NCBI GenBank assembly: GCA_020634315.1
Contig: JACKBV010000023.1
Span: 11,843-75,842 of the forward strand
Reading direction: 5' to 3'
From: Ardenticatenaceae bacterium
Lineage (GTDB): Bacteria > Chloroflexota > Anaerolineae > Promineifilales > Promineifilaceae
DNA: 64,000 bases
A program made the position numbers and the translations under genes. Of the stretch, positions 56,316 through 64,000 are shown in pieces. The notes under the pieces were generated by a model that saw only the letters and a program-made list of their open reading frames with translations, was not told the DNA's origin and did no database searches. The number at the start of each line of letters is the position of its first letter. Within the stretch, counting starts at the first letter, position 1.

Positions 56316-57562
56316 CTACGCCATGTTTTTGACAATCGCTTCCGCGTATTCCGAGCAGCTCAACTTGGTCGCGCCCTCGATTTGGCGATGCAAATCATAG
56401 GTCACCAGTTTTTGCTGCACAGTTTTGGTCATCGCGTCCACAATCAAATCGGCCGCTTCTTGCCAGCCCATATACTCCAACATCATGACCCCGCTCAGAA
56501 TCAGACTGCTGGGATTAACCTTGTCCTGGCCTGCATATTTCGGTGCCGTGCCATGTGTCGCTTCAAACAGCGCCACACCATCGCCAATATTGCCGCCGGG
56601 AGCCATGCCCAAGCCGCCAACTTGCGCGGCCGCTGCGTCACTCATGTAGTCGCCATTCAGGTTCAGCGTGGCAATGACACCGTATTCATCGGTACGGGTG
56701 AGCAGTTGCTGCAACATATTGTCGGCAATGCGATCCTTGATCACAATCTTGCCTGCGGGCGCTGCGCCATCATATTTATCCCACAATTCATCTTCCGTGA
56801 TGGTGACATCACCAAATTCATCTTTTGCCAGCTCGTAGCCCCAATTTTTGAATGCGCCTTCGGTGAACTTCATGATATTGCCCTTGTGGACAATGGTCAC
56901 GCTGTCCCGCTGATGGTCAACGGCGTATTGCACCGCCTGACGCACCAGGCGCTTTGTGCCAAAGGCGCTGACCGGTTTGATGCCAATTGCGGCGTCCATG
57001 CGCACATTTTTACCCAACTCTTCATTCATGAACTTGATGAGTGCCTGTGCTGCTTCTGATTCGGCGGGCCATTCGACACCAGAGTAAACATCTTCGGTGT
57101 TTTCACGGAAAATGACGATGTTCATTTTTTCTGGTTCGCGCATCGGGCTGGGCGTGCCGGGAATGTAGCGCACCGGGCGGACACAGGCGTACAGATCAAG
57201 TACCTGGCGCAGGGTGACGTTGAGGCTGCGAAACCACCGCCGATGGGGGTGGTCAACGGGCCTTTGATGCCGACCAGATATTCGCGCATGGCGGCAAAGG
57301 TTTCTTCGGGCATGTAATTGCCGTCGTACAGTGCCGCAGCTTTTTCCCCGGCATAAATTTCCATCCAGGCAATCTTGCGCTGCTCGCCGTAGGCTTTGGC
57401 AACGGCCGCATCCCATACGCGCAGCGAAGCGGGGGTAATATCCACGCCAATCCCGTCACCCTCGATGAAGGCGACAATGGGATTGTCGGGCACGTTTAAT
57501 TTGCCATTGCTAAAGGTGATTTTTTCACCCTCGGTGGGGACATTGATGTTTTGATAAGCCAT
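56316..57562 (-). CDS. icd: Isocitrate dehydrogenase, NADP-type (frame broken at about 57231)
   Basis: Read as one gene across a missing base in a T3 run; [11 protein letters not shown] in one frame joins [20 protein letters not shown] in the next. Length about 415 residues, as expected. Substrate-binding motifs include [39 protein letters not shown], and the metal and catalytic residues in [18 protein letters not shown] and [13 protein letters not shown]. It converts isocitrate to 2-oxoglutarate with NADP+ in the TCA cycle. The N-terminal start ATG at 57562 gives MAYQNINVP. Confidence 0.93.
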
Positions 57563-57810
57563 AATTCGTCTATCTCCTATCGTGCTTCTGACTTTGCTAC
57601 GAATTTAACGATAACACCTGTTATTGGGTGTTGACAGTTGTGTGATACGGCCGTTTCCATACAAACATAACCGCAACCAAACGACCCATCACGACTTGCT
57701 ATCATTTTTGCCAACTGGGGAGAGGGCATCTACCCTACATGTATAGCATACCAGTCGAATTATACCGTTAACTCGCGCAGATGGGGAGAGTAAACACACA
57801 GCATACAAAG

Positions 57811-57860
57811 AACCTCCCAGAGGCTGCTCATAGTTGGCGCGAGAAAGCCTCCGGGAGGTT
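57811..57860. repeat. AACCTCC/GGAGGTT inverted repeat (family A, copy 4)
   Basis: AACCTCCCAGAGGCT and AGCCTCCGGGAGGTT form a related pair 20 bases apart, at the 3' end of the minus-strand membrane-protein gene. It could terminate that gene. The rest of 57563-57810 is icd promoter space with one TACGGCCGTT near 57650. Confidence 0.65.
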
Positions 57861-57869
57861 CACTTCTTT

Positions 57870-59561
57870 TTAGCGTGGCACCAGCACATTTACCTCTGTC
57901 TGCCATACAGAGAGAGGCAGTGCGGCAAAGTAAGGCGTGCCCACCGTTGGTGGCACTCGCATATCGCGCACCTCAGCAAATTCAATGTGTCCCCACATGT
58001 CCGTACAAATGGTAAAGCGCTGTGCGCGGACCGTTGTGTACAATGGCTGCCCCATAGCATCAAATTCCGGGGTATCGCGATAGAGACCAATTAAATCGAT
58101 CCCGCCAAGTTCGTTGCGTTGTACATCAACCCACTGCACATGATCAATGTGGTTGACGTTGTCCAGTGCCCGTCCCGCTTCCCAGGCAACCACCCGTGTC
58201 ATGTTGGCAATGCTGTAATAAATGGGCGGTGACACTTGCTCCATAACCTGGCCGACAAATTTCTCCACGCTGCTCATGGCTGAGGCAATGCCGAGCACAC
58301 TACTTAGCCCCACCACAGATACCCACATTGCCAGGAAGCGGCGGGGAACATCATTGGGTACCCGGAATGGGGCTTCGGTTGGTGCGTCAACATATGCTGT
58401 GAAGTCGCTAATGCGTGCCTGCACAGCCGCCGTCACCTCATTTGGCAATTGCGTTAAGTAAGATGGCAGCAACTTAAGCATATCTTGCGCATATTTTGTC
58501 TCTGGTTGATCGATGGGTGTGTGCGCCAAATAGTCAACAAGTTGGTTGTTTAATTCTTGGACAGACTGCGTATTGGCGTTGGTTGGTGTCTTTAGCCAGT
58601 CCTCAAGGCGATCATTCAGGGAAATGATGGCCTGGTGTGGTGTCTCAATTTCCGCAGTGGACATGCGATCCAGGATCAAGTTGATCCCCACCGGAACCGC
58701 CATGTACGCAAACAGGGGCACACCAACTGCCAATATTAACACAAGCCCTATCGCGACAAGCAGCAATGGGGAGCGGCGCGAGGAGAGGACGGGCAAATAT
58801 CGTTGTTGCCGCCGCCATTGAAAAATGGCTTGCCATTGCCGGGTCATAATCACAGGCGGCAGTAAACCAGCCAGGAAAACGAATGCAGCTAAGGGAATGG
58901 CCCGTGTAAAGAGATTGGTTTTGTCCAGTGCCATGGTGGCAAGGAAAGCTAGCAGTGCCGCTGCCAAGGCAAGCAAGGAAACGGATAAATTTTCAAATAC
59001 CCCAATATCGTTGAAAAGCCGCTGCCCCAATTTCCACAAACTCAGGGCAAGTAAGAGGCTGACAACAACTGCTTGTGCCTGAATAAAGTGGGTATATTGT
59101 TCAGATGACGGGTTTAGGAAAATGAGTAAAGCGGCAAGTATCAGGGCAGCAACGGCCAATACGAAGAGGGGGCCAACAAATAGTAGCTCGAATTTGACCG
59201 GTGCGCTTGGGCGATTCAAGATTTGCAGCCAGTTTCGGTTGTCGGCGCCGCAGCGGGGACAGTTGATGAAATTGTCAGGGCGTGCAGATTGTGCATCGAT
59301 GGGTGTTCGCTCTGCGGCTCGTCGTGGATTGGAACGCGTTAAGGGCATGACCATGCGCTGCTGACGGTTGTTATGAAAGCGCAATGGTGCAAATGGGTTT
59401 TGTTCTGGCATCATCCACAGTTCACCACAATCCCTATCTCTACAGTTAGGATCGTAGTTTGCTGGCATGTACCCTTCTGTTAATGCAAATGGTTCGCCAC
59501 AACTGACACACGAGATCTGTCGAGTTGTGAAAGATTTTGGCAACAACGGTAATTCGATCAT
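57870..59561 (-). CDS. Multi-pass membrane protein with N-terminal zinc-finger regions, unknown function
   Basis: 563 residues. The first 115 hold Cys pairs: CVSCGEPFA, CRDRDCGEL and CPRCGADN, which fit zinc-ribbon or treble-clef fingers. Residues 125-270 contain five or six hydrophobic helices (FELLFVGPLFVLAVAALILA, AFVFLAGLLPPVIMT, LLLVAIGLVLILAVGVPLF). A helical spacer and a C-terminal strand-rich part (NHIDHVQWVDVQRNELGGID) follow. No named family was recognised. It has no exact AACGGCCGTT in 1.7 kb, unlike most genes here. GGGGTGAG precedes the ATG. Confidence 0.75.
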   Translation of the reverse strand: MIELPLLPKSFTTRQISCVSCGEPFALTEGYMPANYDPNCRDRDCGELWMMPEQNPFAPLRFHNNRQQRMVMPLTRSNPRRAAERTPIDAQSARPDNFINCPRCGADNRNWLQILNRPSAPVKFELLFVGPLFVLAVAALILAALLIFLNPSSEQYTHFIQAQAVVVSLLLALSLWKLGQRLFNDIGVFENLSVSLLALAAALLAFLATMALDKTNLFTRAIPLAAFVFLAGLLPPVIMTRQWQAIFQWRRQQRYLPVLSSRRSPLLLVAIGLVLILAVGVPLFAYMAVPVGINLILDRMSTAEIETPHQAIISLNDRLEDWLKTPTNANTQSVQELNNQLVDYLAHTPIDQPETKYAQDMLKLLPSYLTQLPNEVTAAVQARISDFTAYVDAPTEAPFRVPNDVPRRFLAMWVSVVGLSSVLGIASAMSSVEKFVGQVMEQVSPPIYYSIANMTRVVAWEAGRALDNVNHIDHVQWVDVQRNELGGIDLIGLYRDTPEFDAMGQPLYTTVRAQRFTICTDMWGHIEFAEVRDMRVPPTVGTPYFAALPLSVWQTEVNVLVPR

Positions 59562-59752
59562 GTTCTCACCCCAACATCAACAGACCGTTCGGAAACGGCC
59601 GTTACAACTAACTTAACAGAACTACTATTGAGAAGACCTGGCTAGAGGCAGCCTGAGTACAGCATATACCAAATGGTGGGCGTTGGCAACCACCGTCTAA
59701 GCAATTACAAAGATAATTTGGCGATTCTTGCGACTACGGAATTATGTAAACA

Positions 59753-61281
59753 TTAGGGTGTGAGCAAATCGAATGGTGCCTGAATGATGTGGCGGTTTCG
59801 TTGTAATGGATTGTCTGCGCCGTCAGGATAATCGAAATTTTGGTCGGAGTCAGCGTCATGATGCAAGATGACATGGAGGGTGTCTGTGACCGCATCTGCC
59901 GCAACTGTTATCTGCACATCGTGGTGGATACCGGCTGCGACCCATGTCTGGCCGAGAATGTCACCGGGGGAACCGGCGGCGTCTGCGTAAATGACGACCC
60001 AGGTGTCAATGTCAACGATGACCAGGGGGACAGAAACCGTGACGGTGTCATCCTCAATCACGAGGGGCTGATCTTGCGTGTACAAAATATTGCCAGGGTT
60101 AATGCCAAAGGGGATGGGGGTCATCACAATGTCGTTGTAGGTGACTTGTGGGTCTTCGCGGGGGAAGTTGAATTCGCCAATATCGCCGGTGTCCTGGTGC
60201 AGCATGATGTAGAGTGGGTCGGTAACGGCCGTTTCCACAATCGGCACATGCACCTGTTCATTAACCCCATCAACCAGCGGCGCAAAGCCAATAATCAGCC
60301 CCAATTCGTCATTGTCTTCATAATGAATGACCACCCAGCCAGGCCCATTACTGACGACGCGTTCCACCACAATCTCCCCATTCACCACCGGCTGATCAAG
60401 CACAAAAACGTCTGGCGGAAATGTGACATGGAACGAGGCGGCCACAGGCACATTATTAACCAACTGCGGTGCATCGCCATCGGGATAGTCAAAGCGCTGT
60501 GCTTCGCCTTCGTCCGCATACAAAACGGCTAACAAATAGGGGGGGCTTCGCGCCAGGGAATGGAAATCGCCACATTTTCATGCAAACCGGCATTGATGTA
60601 GGTGTGTCCTAACACTTCGCCCGCCTCGCCTGCTTCGTCAGCGTGGATGGCGAGCCAGCCGGGCACGGCCGTATACACACTTTCCACCAACACAATCCCA
60701 TCTTCGGCGATAACCTGATCGGCAACTGTCAGCGTGGGGCGTGCAAATTCAATGGTGATGGCAAACGATTGGGTGACAGGCGTGCCGTTCACCAGCAGCG
60801 GCTCGTCCGTGTCGGGGATTTCTAATTCACCCGTTGTCCCGGCATCTGTGTATAGCTCGGCGACAAGCGTGTCGGTGGCTTGCAGCGGATCAATCGTTAC
60901 GGCTAAATCGGTGCTGCTGCCAATGGGAACGGCCGTATATCCCAGCACATCCATTCCAATTTCTGCTTCCGTACTGCGCACCACCAGCCAGGCTGCCGCT
61001 GGGCTGTTCACTTGTTCGATGGTTAGCACGCCATCTTCATGCAGCACCTGGTCGGCCACACGAAGCTGCGGCAGAATGGGTGTGGGCGATGGCGTGGTTG
61101 TGGGCAGCGCGGTGGGCGAGGGCGATGGTGTGGCCGTATTGGGGCGGGCCATCGCTCCGGTTGTTTGCCGCGAGCTTTCCGGTGTGGGTGTGGGTGTAGA
61201 AACGGCCGTTGCCTCATCGCGCATACAGCCGACCAAAACAAAACATATCAGCAAAAATGCTGTCCAATTGCGTCGTGTCAT
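59753..61281 (-). CDS. Lipoprotein with four tandem DUF7282-like domains (frame broken at the G7 tract 60539-60545)
   Basis: Read as one gene across a homopolymer of seven; IPWREAPP in one frame joins YLLAVLYADEGEA in the next. A lipobox (FVLVGC) is followed by a TPTPTPESS and TPSPSPTALP-like linker. Four repeats of about 110 residues follow, each with a V-DQ-V opening, a GW(L/V)(A/V)IH(A/Y) strand and LHHD/LHQD-type ends, matching the DUF7282 pattern. It is a lipid-anchored extracellular protein, probably structural or adhesive. Three AACGGCCGTT-type sites occur within. Confidence 0.8.
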
Positions 61282-61416
61282 AGCGCCGATTTTATAGGGT
61301 AAATCGTAATCCGTAAACCGTAAGCTGTGAACGTGAACGGATATCATCATAAATCGTAAGAGCTGTGGCCGCAAAGCTATCTAAACTTTCAGGACACGAG
61401 ACAAGGAGTACGTTTT

Positions 61417-61944
61417 ATGAGTTACTTGCAAGAACTACGTGCGGAGATTGATGATTTTTTGGCAAACCATCCCCAATCGCCGCTGACCGATGAGCAGCTG
61501 CTCGATTTTGAACACCTCAATTATTATGATGAGAATCCAGACCTGGCGTTCACGGCCGAAGTGACCCGTTTTGCCGCCGATGAGCCGTTGATCGAAATGC
61601 AAACCAGCACTGGCGATACGCGCTTTTATCGTCGTTGGGGGCAGTTTTCATTTAGGGTGGATGGTGAAATGGCGACATTGGTTATTTATAGCGATCCCTA
61701 TGATGATGATTTTTTCATGCCGTTTAAGGATGCGACCAATGGCCGCGAGACGTATGGCGCTGGTCGGTATATGGACAGCCATCGCCCTGGGTTACGGCCG
61801 TTAAATGATCACACTGTCGAAATTGACCTGAACTACTGCTATAACCCGTATTGTGCTTACAATGACCTATATAGCTGCCCGCTGCCGCCGCGCGAAAATT
61901 GGCTGAAAGTGCCCATTCGCGCCGGGGAAAAAGCGTTTAAGTAA
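61417..61944 (+). CDS. DUF1684 family protein
   Basis: 175 residues. The block DATNGRETYGAGRYMDSHRP followed by NYCYNPYCAYNDLYSCPLPP and VPIRAGEKAF is the DUF1684 signature, including the Cys/Pro motif and terminal AGEK. The family is small, probably cytoplasmic, and of unknown function. AAGGAG lies before the ATG. It is divergent from the DUF7282 lipoprotein gene. Confidence 0.9.
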   Translation: MSYLQELRAEIDDFLANHPQSPLTDEQLLDFEHLNYYDENPDLAFTAEVTRFAADEPLIEMQTSTGDTRFYRRWGQFSFRVDGEMATLVIYSDPYDDDFFMPFKDATNGRETYGAGRYMDSHRPGLRPLNDHTVEIDLNYCYNPYCAYNDLYSCPLPPRENWLKVPIRAGEKAFK

Positions 61945-62110
61945 GGATGTGAGAAAGGGGAAACGGCCGTTTCCCCTCTCATCATTTATCATCATCCTCG
62001 CCCTGCTTGCCCCGCGAAAATGACCTATGGGAGAGTGGGTTTCATTTGTCGCGACGTGCCAGATGCCTTGAATGACAAAGCCATGTGAATACGATAAGAT
62101 TTCACCTGGT

Positions 62111-63967
62111 ATGACAAAGATGACCCCCCTGATAACCTGGATCCAAAAGCGGCAAAATATCTGGCCGCTGCTCGTGTTGGCCTTGCTCACAGGCTTTTTG
62201 CTTTACCCGGTATCTGTCCATCCCGGCTCGTTTGTGTTGGGACGGCCGTTTGATGATGTGTTCGAGTCAATCTGGTATCTGGGTTGGTACGAGCAAGCGC
62301 TCTTTGTGCGCCACGTATCGCCGCTGTTCCAACCGGACATTTTCTACCCAAGTGGCTGGGAATTGGGGTTTGCCGTGATGCCCCCACTTTACCCCGCTTT
62401 GTTTGCGCCGGTAACGGCCGTTTTCGGCGCTGTCACCACCTACAACTTCCTGCTCATCGGCTCAACCTTGCTCGCCGCCTATGGCGTTTTTCGGCTCAAT
62501 CTCGCCTTGGGCGGCAGTCGTTGGGGCGGCATTTTTGCCGGGTTGGTCTTTGCTTTTTACCCAAACCGGCAGGTATACATGCACGGATTCCTCAACTTTT
62601 TGTTGGGGTCTGCCTGGCTGCCCTGGATGCTGTATGCGTTTTATCAGGCGGTGCGGCAGCCCGCACGACGCGGGCGTTGGTTGGCGCTGACCGGCTTGTT
62701 TTACAGCTTGAGCATTGGTGGAGCGTGGCAATTTGTCTATATCAGCAGCCTTGTTTTGGCGATTTGGGGCGGCGTGTTGCTGCTGCCGTTGGTGTGGCGG
62801 GAATGGCGGGCGTGGATACGGCCGTTTCTGGCGATGGTTGCCGTTATTTTGCTCATCGCCGCGCCGCTGCTCGTCAATGGCTTGGTGACCCGCACCCGTA
62901 TTGGCGCATCTGCCGATTTCCCACTCGATGACCTGACCAATACCAGCATCAGCCTGGATCGCCTGCTGGTTCCCAGCGCCTGGAACCCGTTGTTTTGGGA
63001 TTTGGCACGCGCAACATTTCCCATGCATGATGGCGAAGACAGCATCATTACCTTTGGGTTTAGCACATTGCTGTTAGCCGCCGTTGCCTTGCTGCAACGA
63101 CACCCCAACAAGCAGCCCGGCACGGCGACGAAGCGCCTCTTGCTGATCGTGGTTTTATTTGGACTGTTGTTGATGACCGGCCCATTTTTGAAATGGGAAG
63201 GGCAGCCGTTGGTGCTCAGTGGCGCAAAGATGACGGCTTTGGGGCAGCGTTTCCCTGTTCTGTCGGCGGCTGATGGCATAAAGATTCCGATGCCAGCACT
63301 GTTGATTTACGAATTTGTGCCGCCGCTGCGCTCGTTTCATCATTTTGGGCGGATTGGCATGGTGGTTGCCATTGGCCTGGGCATTTTGGCGGGCATGGGG
63401 TTGACGGCGCTGACCCAGCGAGTGAAGCAGCCGATACGGCCGTTGCTGCTTTTAGCCGCCTTTGCCATTTTGCTCTTGGAGCTAAACACACAGCCGCAGC
63501 CACAGGTAACGGCAATTGATGGCATGGTGCGCGAGGTAGATGCCTGGCTGGCAGCACAGCCAGAGCAGCATGTGATCATGGAGTACCCGCTCTGGCACAC
63601 ACCAAAGGCGCAATCGCTTTATTATTATCTGGCGCACCAGCAAAAGATGGTGCAAGGCTACAGCATCATTTGGCCGGCCACATTCCTGAAAATGCGCCCC
63701 ACGTTGGAGACTTGGCCAGAGGAAACGGCCGTTAACTTGTTAGCAGATATTGGCGTTGATTATGTGCTGGTGCATGTGCCAGAGGGGCAAGAGCAGACTT
63801 TCATTGCGGAGACGCTGCCACAATTACAGGCCAACGATACATTGACCCTTGCCGGTGTTTTTCACCGTGTCGCCGCCTGGGACAGCGAACCCACTTACTT
63901 CTTCGGTCAGATTCAGCCGATGGTTGACCCCATGGCCGTCACCTATGTTTTTGCCATAGAGCAGTAA
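62111..63967 (+). CDS. Polytopic membrane protein, glycosyltransferase (GT39/PMT)-like
   Basis: About 618 residues. Twelve or so hydrophobic segments run from residue 20 to 470. Early RPFDDVFESIWYLGWYEQAL and FQPDIFYPSGWELG have the acidic loop position of GT-C glycosyltransferases (first extracytoplasmic loop Asp). The C-terminal 160 residues are soluble and extracytoplasmic. It would use a polyprenyl-linked sugar at the outer face, though the substrate is unknown. An in-frame ATG at 62072 is possible; no clear ribosome-binding site was seen at either. A terminator follows at the window edge. Confidence 0.8.
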   Translation: MTKMTPLITWIQKRQNIWPLLVLALLTGFLLYPVSVHPGSFVLGRPFDDVFESIWYLGWYEQALFVRHVSPLFQPDIFYPSGWELGFAVMPPLYPALFAPVTAVFGAVTTYNFLLIGSTLLAAYGVFRLNLALGGSRWGGIFAGLVFAFYPNRQVYMHGFLNFLLGSAWLPWMLYAFYQAVRQPARRGRWLALTGLFYSLSIGGAWQFVYISSLVLAIWGGVLLLPLVWREWRAWIRPFLAMVAVILLIAAPLLVNGLVTRTRIGASADFPLDDLTNTSISLDRLLVPSAWNPLFWDLARATFPMHDGEDSIITFGFSTLLLAAVALLQRHPNKQPGTATKRLLLIVVLFGLLLMTGPFLKWEGQPLVLSGAKMTALGQRFPVLSAADGIKIPMPALLIYEFVPPLRSFHHFGRIGMVVAIGLGILAGMGLTALTQRVKQPIRPLLLLAAFAILLLELNTQPQPQVTAIDGMVREVDAWLAAQPEQHVIMEYPLWHTPKAQSLYYYLAHQQKMVQGYSIIWPATFLKMRPTLETWPEETAVNLLADIGVDYVLVHVPEGQEQTFIAETLPQLQANDTLTLAGVFHRVAAWDSEPTYFFGQIQPMVDPMAVTYVFAIEQ

Positions 63968-64000
63968 AAAAAGCCTCTCGGAACTATCCGAGAGGCTTTA
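63966..64000. terminator. Intrinsic terminator at the right edge
   Basis: AAAGCCTCTCGG pairs with CCGAGAGGCTTT, preceded by an A-run and cut by the window end. Confidence 0.8.

Larger units (their letters stand above)
1850..63733. repeat. Dispersed palindrome AACGGCCGTT, about 59 exact copies (about 98 ACGGCCGT cores) throughout
   Basis: Exact decamers were found by eye at, for example, 2009, 3717, 4733, 5642, 8150, 9121, 9677, 10180, 10714, 11608, 12271, 12424, 12962, 13271, 13712, 13983, 14109, 15820, 17380, 22912, 25625, 27466, 29930, 31923, 32304, 33486, 36015, 36144, 37030, 40264, 41574, 41592, 43826, 47080, 49055, 50353, 53296, 55522, 56092, 59594, 60224, 61962 and 63724. Positions may be off by one or two. 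Most are inside genes; several are intergenic. Its flanks are often GGA before and TCC or GCC after. Confidence 0.95.

Noticed and set aside
1850..63733. Explanation of AACGGCCGTT as ordinary codon bias
   Set aside because: The motif occurs in all three reading frames and in intergenic DNA, and its single-base variants are far rarer than the exact form.
1850..63733. Neisseria-type uptake sequence
   Set aside because: Those are non-palindromic and tend to pair at gene ends as terminators; here the motif is itself a palindrome and lies mainly inside genes.

Overview
The window looks like a chromosomal segment from a bacterium of the Chloroflexota, probably Anaerolineae-like. This is an inference from four things: seven predicted lipoproteins, several of them with Thr/Pro-rich linkers after the lipobox; a secreted repeat protein ending in a YLYLPIV-type tail; a DnaB–DnaD–DnaC-type replication cluster; and moderate GC. 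No rRNA, tRNA, CRISPR array, transposase or phage module was recognised. About 45 protein genes are supported on both strands, mostly short operons of housekeeping, cell-envelope and secreted-protein genes.

Layout. 0–8 kb: edge-truncated nucleotidyl cyclase, beta-helix protein, CinA/NMN-adenylyltransferase-like fusion, YhaM-type nuclease, UbiX with an FMN-binding protein, NYN/OST-HTH protein, methyltransferase. 8.5–14 kb: 1,343-residue secreted repeat protein and a beta-propeller lipoprotein. 14.5–20.5 kb: pentapeptide protein, GlcD-type oxidase, PlsC, zinc-ribbon protein, deoxynucleoside kinase, ABC exporter. 20.7–27.6 kb: secreted peptidases, 5'-nucleotidase lipoprotein, CBM48-like and LysM proteins. 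27.6–31.7 kb: replicative helicase, DnaD-like protein, tandem-AAA+ loader and bifunctional nuclease. 31.8–45.5 kb: peptidase lipoprotein, homoserine dehydrogenase with a leader region, glycosyltransferases, methyltransferase, hydrolases, M1 aminopeptidase. 45.5–46.7 kb: repeat-rich non-coding island. 46.7–64 kb: hybrid histidine kinase, NUDIX, amidohydrolase, methyltransferase, GbsR-like regulator operon, ThiD, isocitrate dehydrogenase, membrane and repeat proteins, polytopic membrane protein.

The strongest unexplained signal is the palindrome AACGGCCGTT. I count about 59 exact copies by eye, and about 98 copies of its core ACGGCCGT, across the whole window, in genes of every function and in intergenic DNA. 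Chance would give about 0.06 and 1. It resembles the cyanobacterial HIP1 phenomenon with a different sequence. Secondary signals are a multi-stem structured element upstream of the deoxynucleoside kinase, a 22-bp iteron-like array, dispersed hairpin families, and a short leader peptide with hairpins before the homoserine dehydrogenase gene.

Eight conserved genes are each broken by a small indel, mostly in homopolymers. This suggests base-calling errors in the assembly rather than real pseudogenes. These genes are annotated here as single units, with the break marked.
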